From positions 80,858,134 to 80,922,133 of the forward strand of contig NC_064435.1 in the NCBI RefSeq assembly GCF_023343835.1: 64,000 nt of DNA, read 5' to 3'. This document shows positions 25,901-36,439 of the stretch, in pieces. Numbering within the stretch: position 1 is the stretch's first letter; the number at the start of each line of letters is the position of its first letter. The notes below the pieces were generated by a model that was not told where the DNA came from, ran no database searches, and worked only from the letters and a program-made list of their open reading frames with translations. The position numbers were made by a program, and so were the translations under genes. The DNA is from Lagopus muta (taxonomy: Eukaryota; Chordata; Aves; Galliformes; Phasianidae).

Positions 25901-26699
25901 TGTCCAGCACTTTCCAGATGGAACCTTAAACTACTCAGAGGAATGATGACTACACATGCTAAAAAAGAACAAGTTTACTACAGCATTAATGGAAATTCCC
26001 AAACCAATTCCTGCCAGCATTGGCAGTCACTTTTAACCAGTTTCACCTACAGCCCTTTTAAGTGCATCACTTGCATTCTCTCCACGCAGCAGCAGATTAT
26101 TTTCCTCATTTCAGCCACACGCTCAGCATTGACAGTTTCCTTCCCCTCCATTTGCCCTGAAGAACAGAGATAGAACCATCACAGCAGCACTGAAAACAAA
26201 GGACAGTGGTTCACCACTTCCAGTCCTGCAACAGCCCACAAGCAAATCAGAGGAGCTGCTGGCTACAGATGTTTTGGATAGATACAGACTACCAGCTGGA
26301 TTCCACCACGTCCTTGGAAGGTGGAGGATTTTCATCAGGTCCACCTTGAAAAACATCAACCTATTCCAGAATATACACAGAAAGAAAACATACTGAGATT
26401 CCCTCATTCCTTTCATTCATGGAAAAATACCTCAGCCTGCATTAACCAAATACTTTGAACAGCCTACTGCAAAGAGAAGCACGCTGACCTCTCCAACACC
26501 TTCAAGACAATAGATAAATAAACAAAAGCACAGAAAAATAAAGCTAACCAACCAAAAAAAGGCAGATTCTACCAAGCCATTGAACTTGTTTTGCAAGCTG
26601 CGGTCTGCAGCCATGGTGTACAATCAACGAACGCACAGAAGTTACAGCTATGAGGTATACCAGAGCACTCAGCAACATAATTATTACACCAAAGCACAA
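22995..26699. other. intergenic, no gene recognised
   Basis: AT-rich unique sequence, with (GTTT)n near 23252-23277 and a very AT-rich stretch near 24120-24190. A perfect CAG|GTAAGT donor-like site occurs at 24952 after a moderately G-rich stretch, and a 105-codon frame lies at 25542-25859. Neither has further support. Exons of an unannotated RNA cannot be excluded. Confidence 0.5.
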
Positions 26700-26945
26700 A
26701 GAAAAGGATGCTCACCCATATCCCAGGCTTACTGGTGAAACTCCATCAGAGCACATTGCCAGAAAAAATCCTTCCCCACTGGTACTCAGCTCTTAAATAG
26801 GTCTAGGAGAGGTGCAGCCTGGCTCCACCCCTTCCGGCAGCACAGGTGAATTGCCTTCACCTGTGCTCCTCTGGCTGACTCATGGCTCGCCTCAGGTGAT
26901 CAATCAGAGGTTCAGGCCGTGACTCAGCAGTTCCCATACACATTG
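26700..26945 (-). promoter_or_regulatory. minus-strand TATA promoter-like element with short exon and donor, copy 1
   Basis: On the minus strand, a GGGGTGGAGCCA segment (around 26819-26831) is followed by the TATA-like TATTTAAG (26793-26799). About 50 bases of possible first exon come next, then a donor-like GGTGAGC (at 26711-26716). A second element at 59535-59740 has the same order and related sequence, so this appears to be a dispersed family. No downstream coding exon was recognised. Confidence 0.45.
26839..26867. repeat. perfect 12-bp inverted repeat, 5-bp spacer
   Basis: Arms agcacaggtgaa and ttcacctgtgct are exact reverse complements. Each contains a CACCTG/CAGGTG E-box. It lies about 40 bases upstream of the minus-strand TATA-like box. 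Confidence 0.85.
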
Positions 26946-27927
26946 TGTGCTGAGAAAAATATTTACATCAATTTTCTGCTTCTTTGGAATAGAATTCTAA
27001 TTGGTTGATAGCACGAGTACTTCTGACAAACATATTTTATATGAATATAAACTGTGATTTTGTTTCTGCTCACCTCTTTCTACATGTCTACAAAGTGCAC
27101 AGACAAAACGCACAAAAGTAGATCCTGTCCCAACCCATCCCACTGTGACAAATGCAGGAACTTATCAGAGGAAGGAGAACACACAGAAGTGCAAAGAATC
27201 AAACTCAAACCCAGTAACAGCATATAGCCGTTAGTGATCTCCTAAATTTTTGAAACGCTGAAGTTATATCTTGATCCCTCCATGATTCCATGAATTTTCA
27301 AAATGGAGAACAGCTTAATATGACTACTATCAGACTGGGAGCCATGCAATAAAGTTTCCAACAGAAGGAACCTTTGTCTCAGAAAAGACAGTTATAAAAA
27401 GAACATGAACATGAACAGTGAGCAAAAAAGCCTTAGGTTGTGCATTGAAATGCTTTCATCGAGGCCAAGATCCAGCCAAGTATTGTGAAACGTAGGAGCT
27501 TCAACTGAGACTCCAAATTAAAGAAAAATAAAGTTTGCTTACAGACTTGGAACCACATCATCACCTGCGACTGCCCTGCGTTCCTGCATAGCAGGCCATA
27601 ATCAGGCAAGGCACACTCACATCCTATTCCCTGGTGGTCAGTTAATTCCACGGCACTTTGACAAGTTGCCCCAGTGGCTACACAGTATCTCAGTAATTAA
27701 AATCTATTAGTAACTCTAGTTCTCCATTCTGGTCAAAACTGGTCCCCTTTTGCTACCCTGCTCAAACTAAATAGCAGCCCTATGCTGCTTCTGCAGTAGC
27801 TGGCTTTGCAACAGACCAGACCAGCGCACACTTAAGATCAAATAGAAAATATTAAATGCATCAATGAAGGAATGCTGCCAACGTCAGGGAAAGCTTCACT
27901 AAGCAGAGATCATGCATGTGGGTAGCA

Positions 27928-27977
27928 TAGAATCATAGAATCATTAGCAAGGGAAAAGGCCTCTAAGATAATCCAGT
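27928..27977 (-). mobile_element. CR1 3'-tail fragment at the edge of the GC-rich island
   Basis: Two antisense tail units (catagaatcatagaatcatt) precede a short CR1 3' UTR piece ending near 27977. The GC-rich island sequence begins directly after it. Confidence 0.75.
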
Positions 27978-27984
27978 CCGAGAG

Positions 27985-28608
27985 ACAGAGGGAAGCGTGA
28001 ACTTTTATTGAATGATAAACCTTCATGGTGTATGAGCCTGGGTCTGTGTGTCATGGCCAGAGCCACCCACTGGGCCTGTGGGAAGACACGGCCCAGGTGC
28101 CACTGACTGGTGGGAAACACTGACACTGAGCACACGAGATGTGGGGGGGAATGGAGCGGGCAGCGGCGCTGCGGAAAGTCCAGGAACGTGTGCTGGGGCT
28201 GCAGTGCTGCTGGCACGCGTGCAGCAGGTGAGGCCGGTGCACGGTGATGAGCAAGCAATGGACGGCGACATCACTGTGGGACGGGTGGTGATGTCACCCA
28301 GTGAAGGTGAGCACTGGCGACACGGCCGAGCCGTGCTTTGTGACGTCTCCGTGCGACGCATTGTGACTGCTTGGCCCACGCTGCTTGAACGCGGGCGCGG
28401 CAGCCCGGCCCGGCAGTTCGTGCCTGGCCTCCGACCGAGCGACTGTGCGAGGACTGGAGTGTGGACAGGGCGAGCTTTGGAGCTGAAACGTGCTCTGGGT
28501 GCTGCTAGCGCAGCTCTCAGACGCCGTCTCAGAGCCACTTTGCTGTACCCCGACCCTGCTGGCAGCAGGCAGCCGGGACATCGCGGAGAGGCGCGTGCAG
28601 CAGCGCAG
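27985..28608 (+). promoter_or_regulatory. promoter and 5' exon of a decayed upstream copy of the RING gene
   Basis: GC-rich, CpG-dense region that matches the leader of the intact RING gene at about 29130-29468 in a diverged way. Both contain TGATGTCA, a CRE-like site (28289-28296 here, 29205-29212 there), in an ungapped 41-base block with about 28 matches by eye. Both have a related 'cgtgcctgg.ctcc' segment and end at a GT donor (here CAG|GTAGGC at 28609). A TGACGTCT CRE-like site is at 28341-28348. A minus-strand AATAAA lies near 28002-28007; its meaning is unknown. Confidence 0.45.
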
Positions 28609-28710
28609 GTAGGCAGCGTGGCAATGCCTCACGCCGGCAGCTGGAGGGGGATTCTTGAGGGACCATCCCCAGGCTGGCCCATGCCCGTGGGGTCTCCTGT
28701 CCTCTTCCAG

Positions 28711-28975
28711 CGTGACACCTGCTGTCACAGCATCTCCTGCTGGTGGAAGCATGGAGGTGACATTAGATATCTACAGCCCCACAGACCTGGAGAAGGGGGA
28801 CAGCATGGTTGCACCATGGCACACTGCCACCATTTTTGTTTCCACTGCACCCAGCCGTCCAATAGCAGCAGGCCCCAGGGCCCACACTGCAAACAGGGCA
28901 TGCGGTCCATCATCCATGCAGTGCGGGCAGACAGCAACTGTGAGGAGCTGGTCCTCAGGACAGCCAAAGCGGCAT
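28711..28975 (+). pseudogene. degenerate TOPORS-like RING copy
   Basis: After a 102-base possible intron (28609-28710, acceptor 'cctcttccag') comes CGTGACACCTGCTG, matching CGTAACACCTTCTG at the same place in the intact gene. The ATG at 28751 opens MEVTLDIYSP, aligning to MDVASDWVCP of the intact gene; the first zinc-ligand Cys is replaced by Ser. Further patches match: TGCGGGCA near 28922 and GTGAGG..TCCTC near 28940-28960. The RING ligands are otherwise lost through indels and the rest of the coding region is absent. The match is diverged, so this is a probable rather than certain call. Confidence 0.45.
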
Positions 28976-29129
28976 CCATTGCACCGTATTGGACCTATCA
29001 AGCTTTGCCATGCTATCTTATGGCACCATCTAACGACAAATTGGTTACAAGTTACACACGCAGTAGAAATACGTAAAACCTTTACTTCCCCAAGTCTATC
29101 ACAATTACAAAACAAAATCATGGAATGAT

Positions 29130-29586
29130 GGAGGGTGATGTAGGTCCAAGCTGGGGCCCCAATAGATGCAGCGATGGATGGTGAGGTCACCAACCAAGGG
29201 GTTGTGATGTCAGCAATGGAGATGGCTGTGAGCTTGCAAGCCCTTCCTGTATAGATCTGGGCTCTGGCAGAGGCCAGTGTGCACTCGTGCCTGGACTCCA
29301 GTTGAGCATAGCTGTGAGACTTGGAGCACTGAGCGAGTTGGTTGCGTTGAGCTGTGGGGCTGCTGGCACCAGTTCTTGGTGCCCGTCCCACAGTATCAGC
29401 AGAGTTTCCCCCAGCCCTGCCTGCTTCGGGCAGCTGGGGCCGCACAGGGTGCGCTTGTAGCGGCAGAGGTGAGTGGTGCAGGACATCACGGACCCTGAAG
29501 CAGCTGGTGGGGAACAGGGACCAGGAGGGTTTGCTGCTGAGGGACCGGGGCAGAGAGTGACCGCAGGCTCTCTCTCTCTTTTGCAG
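29130..29586 (+). promoter_or_regulatory. promoter, 5' UTR exon and short intron of the RING gene
   Basis: A strong donor GAG|GTGAGT at 29469 and a good polypyrimidine acceptor (tctctctcttttgcag, ending 29586) define a 118-base 5' UTR intron. The second exon then begins 89 bases before the ATG. A CRE-like TGATGTCA is at 29205-29212. The transcription start is not resolved and no TATA box is evident. Confidence 0.6.
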
Positions 29587-29675
29587 TTCGTAACACCTTC
29601 TGCTTGCTGCAGCACCAGTGAGGGGAGCAGCTTCCCGACCTCAGCTCTCCCCAGCCCACCGCACAGCCCGGGGCC

Positions 29676-30623
29676 ATGGACGTGGCATCCGACTGGGTCT
29701 GCCCCATCTGCGGGCAAATCCGGGATGATGTCACCTACGTGACCCCCTGCCAACACCAGCTGTGCTACGGCTGTGCCATCTGGTGGGCCTACAAGAAGCC
29801 GAGTTGTGCCGTATGCGGGCACGAAATAAGAACCATCCGATACTCGGTGAGGTCGGATGATGACTTCCTCGAGTGTGCTGTCCCGCAGCCCACAGCGCAC
29901 TCAGACCAAGATCAAGGCCTGCAGGAGGAGCAGGGGCCTGCAGAGCCGGTGCTCATCCCACCTGAGCACAACTTTCCAGCCGAGGTCTGGGCTGCATTTT
30001 TCAGGGAACATCAGGGAGACCTCGAACCCCTGCTCCAATGGCTGCAGGAGGAGATCCAGCAGCAGTCCAGCGATGACTGGTGGGAAGTCCATGCGGGACA
30101 GTGGACCACCATGAACTTCCTCTGTGAGCATGGACTGGACGAGGAGGCCTTGCTGCAGGCGCTGCAGCCAATCACCGACGGCGATGTGGTGCCCTTCGTG
30201 AGAAGGCTCATCAGCACCGCAGCAGCCCTGTACGGCCCCACAATCCGCCACGAGCTGGACCACCAGGACAGCCATGCTGCTGGAGGACGGGAGGACGGAC
30301 CTGCAGCCAGCGCCATCAGCAGCACCTCCCATCTGGAGCCTCCCGCCTCGGGCCCAGGCCGCTCCACCAGCCCCGCAGGGCCCAGCGCCGAGGAGCTGCC
30401 CGGCAGCTCTCCTGGGGGACCCAGGCACCCCAGCACCGCCACCGCGCCCTCAGCGGAGGAGCCCCAGGAGGAGCCAGGGCAGGCGGCGGCAGCGGGCCCC
30501 TCCACCCAGGGCAGGGACCGCTCACGTGGGGGGCCCCGGCGCCCCCCAAAGAGGAAGGCCAGCAGCAGCCGCCAGGACTCGTCCCCACCCCGCAAGAGGC
30601 GGCCCCGGCGGCGGCGGCGCTAG
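29676..30623 (+). CDS. TOPORS-like RING-finger E3 ligase, intronless coding region
   Basis: Single uninterrupted frame of 315 residues. A C3HC4 RING sits at the N-terminus with ligands C9, C12, C25, H27, C30, C33, C44 and C47. It is followed by RYSVRSDDDFLECAV, which matches the SVRAEDDF segment just after the RING in TOPORS. Residues about 105-130 (EVWAAFFREHQGDLEPLLQW) match the TOPORS EFFRRN..LHRLVPWL segment, and a helical region follows to about 200. The C-terminal third is low-complexity Pro/Ser/Gly and ends in a Lys/Arg tail (RKRRPRRRRR), a likely nuclear signal. TOPORS proteins are nuclear ubiquitin and SUMO ligases; human TOPORS has 1045 residues, so this is a compact relative. Its substrate is unknown. 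It has its own leader intron and poly(A) signal, is very GC-rich, and has a decayed copy just upstream. The ATG has a good context (gccATGG). Ligase activity is inferred from intact ligands. Confidence 0.85.
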   Translation: MDVASDWVCPICGQIRDDVTYVTPCQHQLCYGCAIWWAYKKPSCAVCGHEIRTIRYSVRSDDDFLECAVPQPTAHSDQDQGLQEEQGPAEPVLIPPEHNFPAEVWAAFFREHQGDLEPLLQWLQEEIQQQSSDDWWEVHAGQWTTMNFLCEHGLDEEALLQALQPITDGDVVPFVRRLISTAAALYGPTIRHELDHQDSHAAGGREDGPAASAISSTSHLEPPASGPGRSTSPAGPSAEELPGSSPGGPRHPSTATAPSAEEPQEEPGQAAAAGPSTQGRDRSRGGPRRPPKRKASSSRQDSSPPRKRRPRRRRR

Positions 30624-30706
30624 GCCGGCACCGCACTGCCGTCACAGCACGGCTCCGGCGGGCCGGGAGGACGACATCTACCTCTCGGCCTGCTGCTTGC
30701 AGACAA

Positions 30707-30716
30707 AATAAATAAA
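30707..30716 (+). terminator. RING-gene polyadenylation signals (overlapping AATAAA)
   Basis: Two overlapping AATAAA hexamers begin 84 bases after the stop codon. A GT/T-rich stretch near 30748-30762 (gtctctgtgttattg) is a likely downstream element. This implies a short 3' UTR. Confidence 0.8.
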
Positions 30717-30879
30717 ATGAACATCTATTACAACAAAGAAGAAAAAGTCTCTGTGTTATTGACCAGGCCGTTGGCGTTGCTGTCCCTACCCACGATGCTT
30801 CCTCCATATTCTGCTCCTTGGGGAGGGTGTAGAAACACAACCTTATTTCCACCACCAGGAATCGGCACTCATGGCAGCG

Positions 30880-31397
30880 CTAACAAACCACGTGAGGGCT
30901 TCAACAAGTCGGAGATGGAGCACAAGTTACTGCAATGATCCCGCCATTTAAACGAGCGGGGGGAAGGGCAAATTTCTGCCCCTGGGGTGGAACACCTTCG
31001 GGCCACACTGCAGCTGGGGCCACCCAGCTGGACAGGACCCAGGAGTCCTGCCGGACTCTCGGCTGAACCGGCAAGGAGCGCTGCCCGCAAAGGTGAGTGC
31101 TGAGCTGGGCTGCACGAGGTGCCAGCGTGCTGCCAGCGTGCAAAGGGCGCTGATCCTGCCCCTCTGCTCAGCTCTAAGGAGGCCGCAGCTGGAGCGCTGG
31201 GCCCAACCATAGGCTCCCCAGCGCAGGGGAGAGCTGCCCTTGATCACCTTGCACGTCCTCAGCCCTGGGATGTGCTAACTGTCCCAACCGCCCAGGGCTT
31301 GCTCGGCTCAGTGCTGAGTTTGGAGGGCAGCGGTCCTTGCAGTGAGGAGCAGGGCTTGTTGCCAGCCTCAGAGAGGAGCCAGTCCGCCACGCAGGTA
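30880..31397 (+). promoter_or_regulatory. GC-rich island downstream of the RING gene
   Basis: A second GC-rich segment of about 0.5 kb. It contains CACGTG near 30889 and two + strand donor-like sites: AAG|GTGAGT at 31093 and CAG|GTATGA at 31395. It could be a promoter with first exons, for example a distal alternative start for RIPK1 or a non-coding RNA. No coding exon was recognised. Confidence 0.35.
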
Positions 31398-31989
31398 TGA
31401 CATCCCCTCATGCCTCACAACTACTGACCCACCTATCATCAGGTTTGCACATCACAGTAAGCTTTCGGCATCATTGAACTTTACAAATTCATTAAAACAA
31501 TGGATCAAACAAAAAACCCAGGCACCCCTGCCACACACACTCTCTGTGACACAAGGCAGCCTACAATTGTGACTAGAATTGAAAGAACAGCTAGTTACAC
31601 GCGGTCCAAACCTAACCTCAGAAATCTTTGCTCCTCCTGCAGCTGTCACCACGAGGACAACGAATCTAGGCTTCTGTCTGCTTATACTTACTTTTTGTTG
31701 AACATGATTTGTTTCAGTATTTCGTACCTGTTGTGCATGGAGTATTTGTTTTGGTACTTATTTGGTTTTTTCCAAGTACTCATCAATGAGCTGGACTATT
31801 AATCACAGTTTACTTGCTTGAATAATGAAATTATGGAAAGTTCCTTCATAAATACAAGCTAGTCTATGAATGTTTGGAACTTGATTATTTTTTTCCAAAG
31901 TATATGAAGATAAAATAAAAGCAAAGCCTTAAATAAACCCAGACCACATTGGAAGAAACTTTCAGCAAACTTTCTTAACCTCAGTACTC
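31398..31989. other. intergenic, nothing recognised
   Basis: AT-rich sequence with short frames only. Confidence 0.5.
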
Positions 31990-32290
31990 ACATCCTTTTC
32001 CACATCATTTATTTTCAGCAGTACAGATCCCTGCAGAAGCTGACTTGTAACAACCCATGAACAGAGAACTGACCATTTACAATGGCCTTCTTTGTCCTGT
32101 CTTTTAGATATGTGTCCATGCTGTAACCTTTCTTAACCTTACCTTTCCATCAAAAATTCTCATAGGAAATATGGTCAAAAGCCTCCTGGAAATGTAAATA
32201 GACTGTATCAGTCAGATCATCACTCTGCATGTGCTTTAACTGCTCATATGTAAAACATCATTGCAATTTGAAAGCCATTACACAAAGAGA
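31990..32290 (-). mobile_element. ancient CR1-like fragment, antisense
   Basis: Segments such as 'ttttagatatgtgtccatgc' and 'atggtcaaaagcctcctgga' resemble the antisense reverse-transcriptase region of old CR1/L3-type LINEs. It is highly diverged and the borders are approximate. Confidence 0.45.
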
Positions 32291-33599
32291 TGATGGGGTC
32301 TGTAAATAAACCAAGAACAACTATCCAACTGCAACTCTTCACAGTCATCTCAGTTGATTCCTGCGTAGTCTTTTCCCACACAGAAACTGCTCCACGTGGC
32401 ACATAATTCTTGTCAATCCTTTATTTCATGTCTACCTTTGCTATACCTATTCTGGGAAGAGGTAATCAGAACTCTGAACTGTGTCTAAGGGTGTGGACGC
32501 ATACCAAATTAGATCATGTTTGCAGAAGGCTGCTCTTGCAGTGCTTTCGAAGCCAGCCAACTGCGCAATAGTGAGTGCTGAGACACTTTCAGTGCCTCCC
32601 ATGTGGCACGCACTGTGCATGGTACATGTGTGTCGTGGCACGTGCCTTTCAAAAACTCAAGGGAGAATTTTTAGACAGTGGTCTGCAGTTAATAAGGAAA
32701 GAAAAGAAGAAAAAAAAAGGACAGTATCAATTTCTTAGAAGCACTGGAAATGTTACAGCGATTTAACTCTAAAAATATGTTGCTTTGCTGTATCACTAGA
32801 GGCTAAATACAGTCCTATCAAAACTACACTGACTTTGTCAGAGCCAGCTAGAGCTAGGTAACTTCAGCTCTGTCTCAGACTGGGGAGAAGGGTATAAGGG
32901 CAATGTGCTTTCCTGCTCATTTAGTCTAGATCTTCATGTTCTCGTAGCTGATCCTCCTATCCCACACATGTTTAGGCAGCACTGGACTTGTTCTCTGACA
33001 ATTTTTTCCAAAAAATCATAACAATTTTCCTTTATTTTATATTCTATTACAGCAGGTGAAGACATTTGCAATGTCAGAAAGACACGGACAAATAAATAGA
33101 TCCCCATCTGATTTATATTACCAGGAAGGCTCGTAGCCTAGAAAAATCAAAATGCCCTTAAGGTGCTTTTAAGCCAGGTTTCAAAAACCTCACAGTTTTC
33201 AGTAGTTCCCTCTTTGCTTTAAATGTTTCATTCCTGGAACAATCTCACTAGAGGTTGGTTGCCTGCTCCAATATACAAGTTGCAAAGAGATTCTGCTGGA
33301 AAGGAGCAGCCAATAATAAATACCAAGCATAATTCATACACAATTTCATTTTTTAAAGAAAAATCTTAATATATTAATACATATTCTAAAGCCTCAAGAC
33401 CTTACATACACAAAACAAAAGAAAATAATTGAAGCTCGTGGTAATCTGAAGTTTCTGTGCCAGACAGTCTCATCATTCTGAGGGGATTTACATACTTAAA
33501 AATGAAGCTACAAGATTATGATGTTTCCTTTTAAATTAGGTGAGTCACTACACAGATAACTGAGAACTATTCCAGCCTTAGTTACAAAAATCAGAAAGT
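32291..33599. other. intergenic, nothing recognised
   Basis: No exon, repeat family or island recognised. Confidence 0.5.
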
Positions 33600-34009
33600 A
33601 AAAAAAGTCTAAAAGAATCTTTGCCTACAAATATTGGGGAAGAGCAACACTTGCCAGTTCCTTCAAAAGCAGTTTCCCAGGAGACCTTGTTCATTAGTTT
33701 CCTGAGCAGCCTGAAATCTGCTCTCCCTGCATTCAGGGTTGAAGTTTTGGGGGTAGTTTGCCTCCTAGCAAAGATTTTAAACTCAACTACTTCCCAGTCA
33801 CTATGATCTAGATGGCAACTTCATCCATATAAACCCTCTATTTAAAAGAGGAGCACATTCCTTAGTGAGCTCTTTTTGTACCAAGAAGTTATCAAAGTAA
33901 AGGATGAATGTCCTGTACTGGCTTGCAGCAGCAAGTTGAAGTCACCCATAAGGACAAGAGTAGCTGATCCAGAGGTATCTCTTTAGTTCTTAGTAATAAG
34001 CTCTTAGTA
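33600..34009 (-). mobile_element. old CR1, endonuclease region, antisense, part 1 (interrupted)
   Basis: The antisense text resembles the CR1 ORF2 endonuclease region, for example 'cctgagcagcctgaaatctg' and 'gttgaagtcacccataagga'. It is interrupted at about 34010 by a younger sense CR1 and resumes at about 34413. Confidence 0.65.
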
Positions 34010-34412
34010 ATCAGGCTGAGAGAGCTGGGGCTGTTCAGTCTGCAGAAGAGAAGGCTCCAAGGAGACCACATAGCAGCATTCCAGTACCTGAAGGGGCATA
34101 CAGGAAAGCTGGGAGGGACTTTTTATAAGGGCATGTAGAGACAGGAAAGGGGAAATGCCTTTAAACTGGAAGAGAGTAGATTTAGACTAGATATCAGGAA
34201 GAAATTCTTTACTGTGAGGGTGGTGAGACACTGGAACAGGTTGCCCAGCGAGGCATTGAATGCCCCCGCCCTGAGGCTTTCTAGGCCAGGCTGGATGAGG
34301 CTTTAAGCAACCTGGTCTAGTGAGAGGTGTCCCTGCCTATAGCAGGGAATTGGAAGTAGATGATCTTAAAGGTCCCTTCCAACCCAAACCATTCTATGAT
34401 TCTATGATTCTT
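34010..34412 (+). mobile_element. CR1 inserted into an older CR1
   Basis: Sense CR1 3' segment: 'ggctgagagagctggggctg' near 34013, 'ctggaacaggttgcccag' near 34231, and the complete tail 'ttctatgattctatgattct' at 34392-34411. It is 5'-truncated. The flanks are two parts of an antisense CR1. Confidence 0.92.
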
Positions 34413-34860
34413 AAAGAATAATTCACTGCTATCATTGTCCTGACTGGGTGGCACATAGCAGACTCCTACCACAACATCTCCATTATTTGCTTGTCTGGTT
34501 TTATTCCTTTTCCCCTGGAATCTGCATTAAAGTTCTACTGATCAGCCCCAGTAACTCTTGTACAAAAATGCCATGAGAAATGTGCATCCCATTAGATGCC
34601 AGCAGGCCTGGTGTCGTGTAGACCATCCTATGATCTAGAAACACAAAATTGTGTCAGTGATACCAGCCTTGGAGCCACATGTGGATCAGCTGGGTCTGTT
34701 GTTCCTGTCAGTATTGCTCCCTGCTACCAGAAGGCTGAAAGAAAATGCTGCTGCCACCTGACTCACAGGAAGCTTGAGCACACCCTGGCTGGTCACATGT
34801 TCCCCTGAGAGCTCAGTTTGGGTGGCTGCAACTGGAGGGGATGCAGGGGAGACAGGGGAT
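34413..34860 (-). mobile_element. old CR1, endonuclease region, antisense, part 2
   Basis: Continues the antisense CR1 interrupted at 34010: 'gtggcacatagcagactcct', then 'gtcgtgtagaccatcctatg' and the 'ggagccacatgtggat' region. The right border is approximate. Confidence 0.65.
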
Positions 34861-36439
34861 ACAGCTTTCTGCCAAGTGGGTGCCATGACTACAGAAGAAA
34901 GCCTGTTTCTTCTCTAGGATTGTGCAGCCAAAGCACTTCACAGCTGTTACTGAATTCTCAATTGCCCTTGATGAAATGAGAACGTTTTTTTTGCTAATAT
35001 CTGACATGGGAAAAAAAACAAGGACTAACCACCTTTTTTCAAAAAGCTGACTGCCACATCTGCAAGTACAATTTACTGCAGTGGGATGTGGAAAGCAAAG
35101 GTAATGCCTTTACTGGAACTCAATATAAAGCCCCAGGGAAAGTAAATCCTCTTACTATTCTCTACACTTACAGCTGCTGCTGGGCCACACCTCAGCATCC
35201 AAGGAGGATTGTGGAAGTTCTAACTTAATTACAATAGGAAATTGTGGCTGCATTCAGTCACAACAGCAGTCCCACATCTCACGGGGCATCACATTCTACT
35301 TTTGTGCTCCCTTAGGGGATACAGCCTTCAATGCTGACTGTTGCACAGTGCTGCAGCTTCTTCCTCCTCTACCCTCTATGGCATCAGAGAAATTCAATAG
35401 TTCTTGTAGAACTGGTGGGCCAAAGGTATCTAAACATCACAGTCTCTCCCTGTAAAATCAACTGTACAACAGAATATCTTGACAGCTGTTGGACAGCAGT
35501 AGGATCAATTAGACCAGATAATGCTTTAGCTTTAGATTATAAGGTAGATTACAGAAAGATTACAGATAAATACCCTTAGGGTATTGTCCACCGATCATCC
35601 CTCTGTACAGCATCCGGGCAGGGTGCTGAGCCCAGAATTAACCTCTCAGCATTGACTCCAGAGCTGGGAACATTCAGTGTGAGGGATCGCTCCTCCCTGC
35701 TGCTCCCCATGGAGCCTGCAGCCACGGCGCCATCAGACCCACATCCCACCTGAGTATCACAGAAACCTGAGCATCAAAGAAGCCCAACAACAAAACGCTG
35801 TCAAATGATTTTCATAATGCCTGGCATTGCAACAGAAAGCCAAAAGTGAATGACTTCCCCACACTTCTGAGATATGACTGAACTAATTGCTACACCATCT
35901 CAGAATCTCTGGACTGTAGGTTTCAGTACAGCCTTCTTTACAACACTTCATAATACGGATAACCAAGAAACACCTGTCCTCAAATTACATTAAACTTAAT
36001 TTGCCATCTCACCATGACTGCTCTAGGCCTCTGAATTACTACAGGTGTTAACAGCCCTTCCGTTCAGAGCTGCCAGAGCATTAAACACCCATGACTGTTT
36101 CCATTCTAGTCAATCCAGAATCAGCTGGTAACAGCGATTCACAAGCCATCATCATCATTATTGATTATAATTATTATTTATTATTATTTAGAGCAGTAAC
36201 AGTTGGACTCAGCATTTTGTGGAGACTTACTGAAAAGAAGCTGTTTGTCTAACAAAATGTAGAAAACTGTCTTCAGGCCCAAGGAGGAAACTTCAGCCTT
36301 GAAGCGACCATGTTACCACCAAGGTTGTTCTGCCTCTCCACGCACCATTTCCCACCTCTCTTTCCAAAGAGACACTTTACAGAAAGCAGCCAGGTATGAG
36401 CCTCCTGTCTCTTGTGGAGGAACATGCTGACCAGCAGAA
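34861..36439. other. intergenic, nothing recognised
   Basis: Unique sequence with an ATT-rich microsatellite near 36150-36192. No exon recognised. Confidence 0.5.

Noticed and set aside
28048-29076. 342-codon + strand frame and several minus-strand frames in the RING island
   Set aside because: Low-complexity GC-driven frames on both strands. They cross the inferred splice sites and show no motif; the decayed RING copy explains the region better.
29187-30855. Minus-strand frames of up to 237 codons opposite the RING gene
   Set aside because: Shadows of a strong GC-rich coding frame on the other strand; no domain was recognised.
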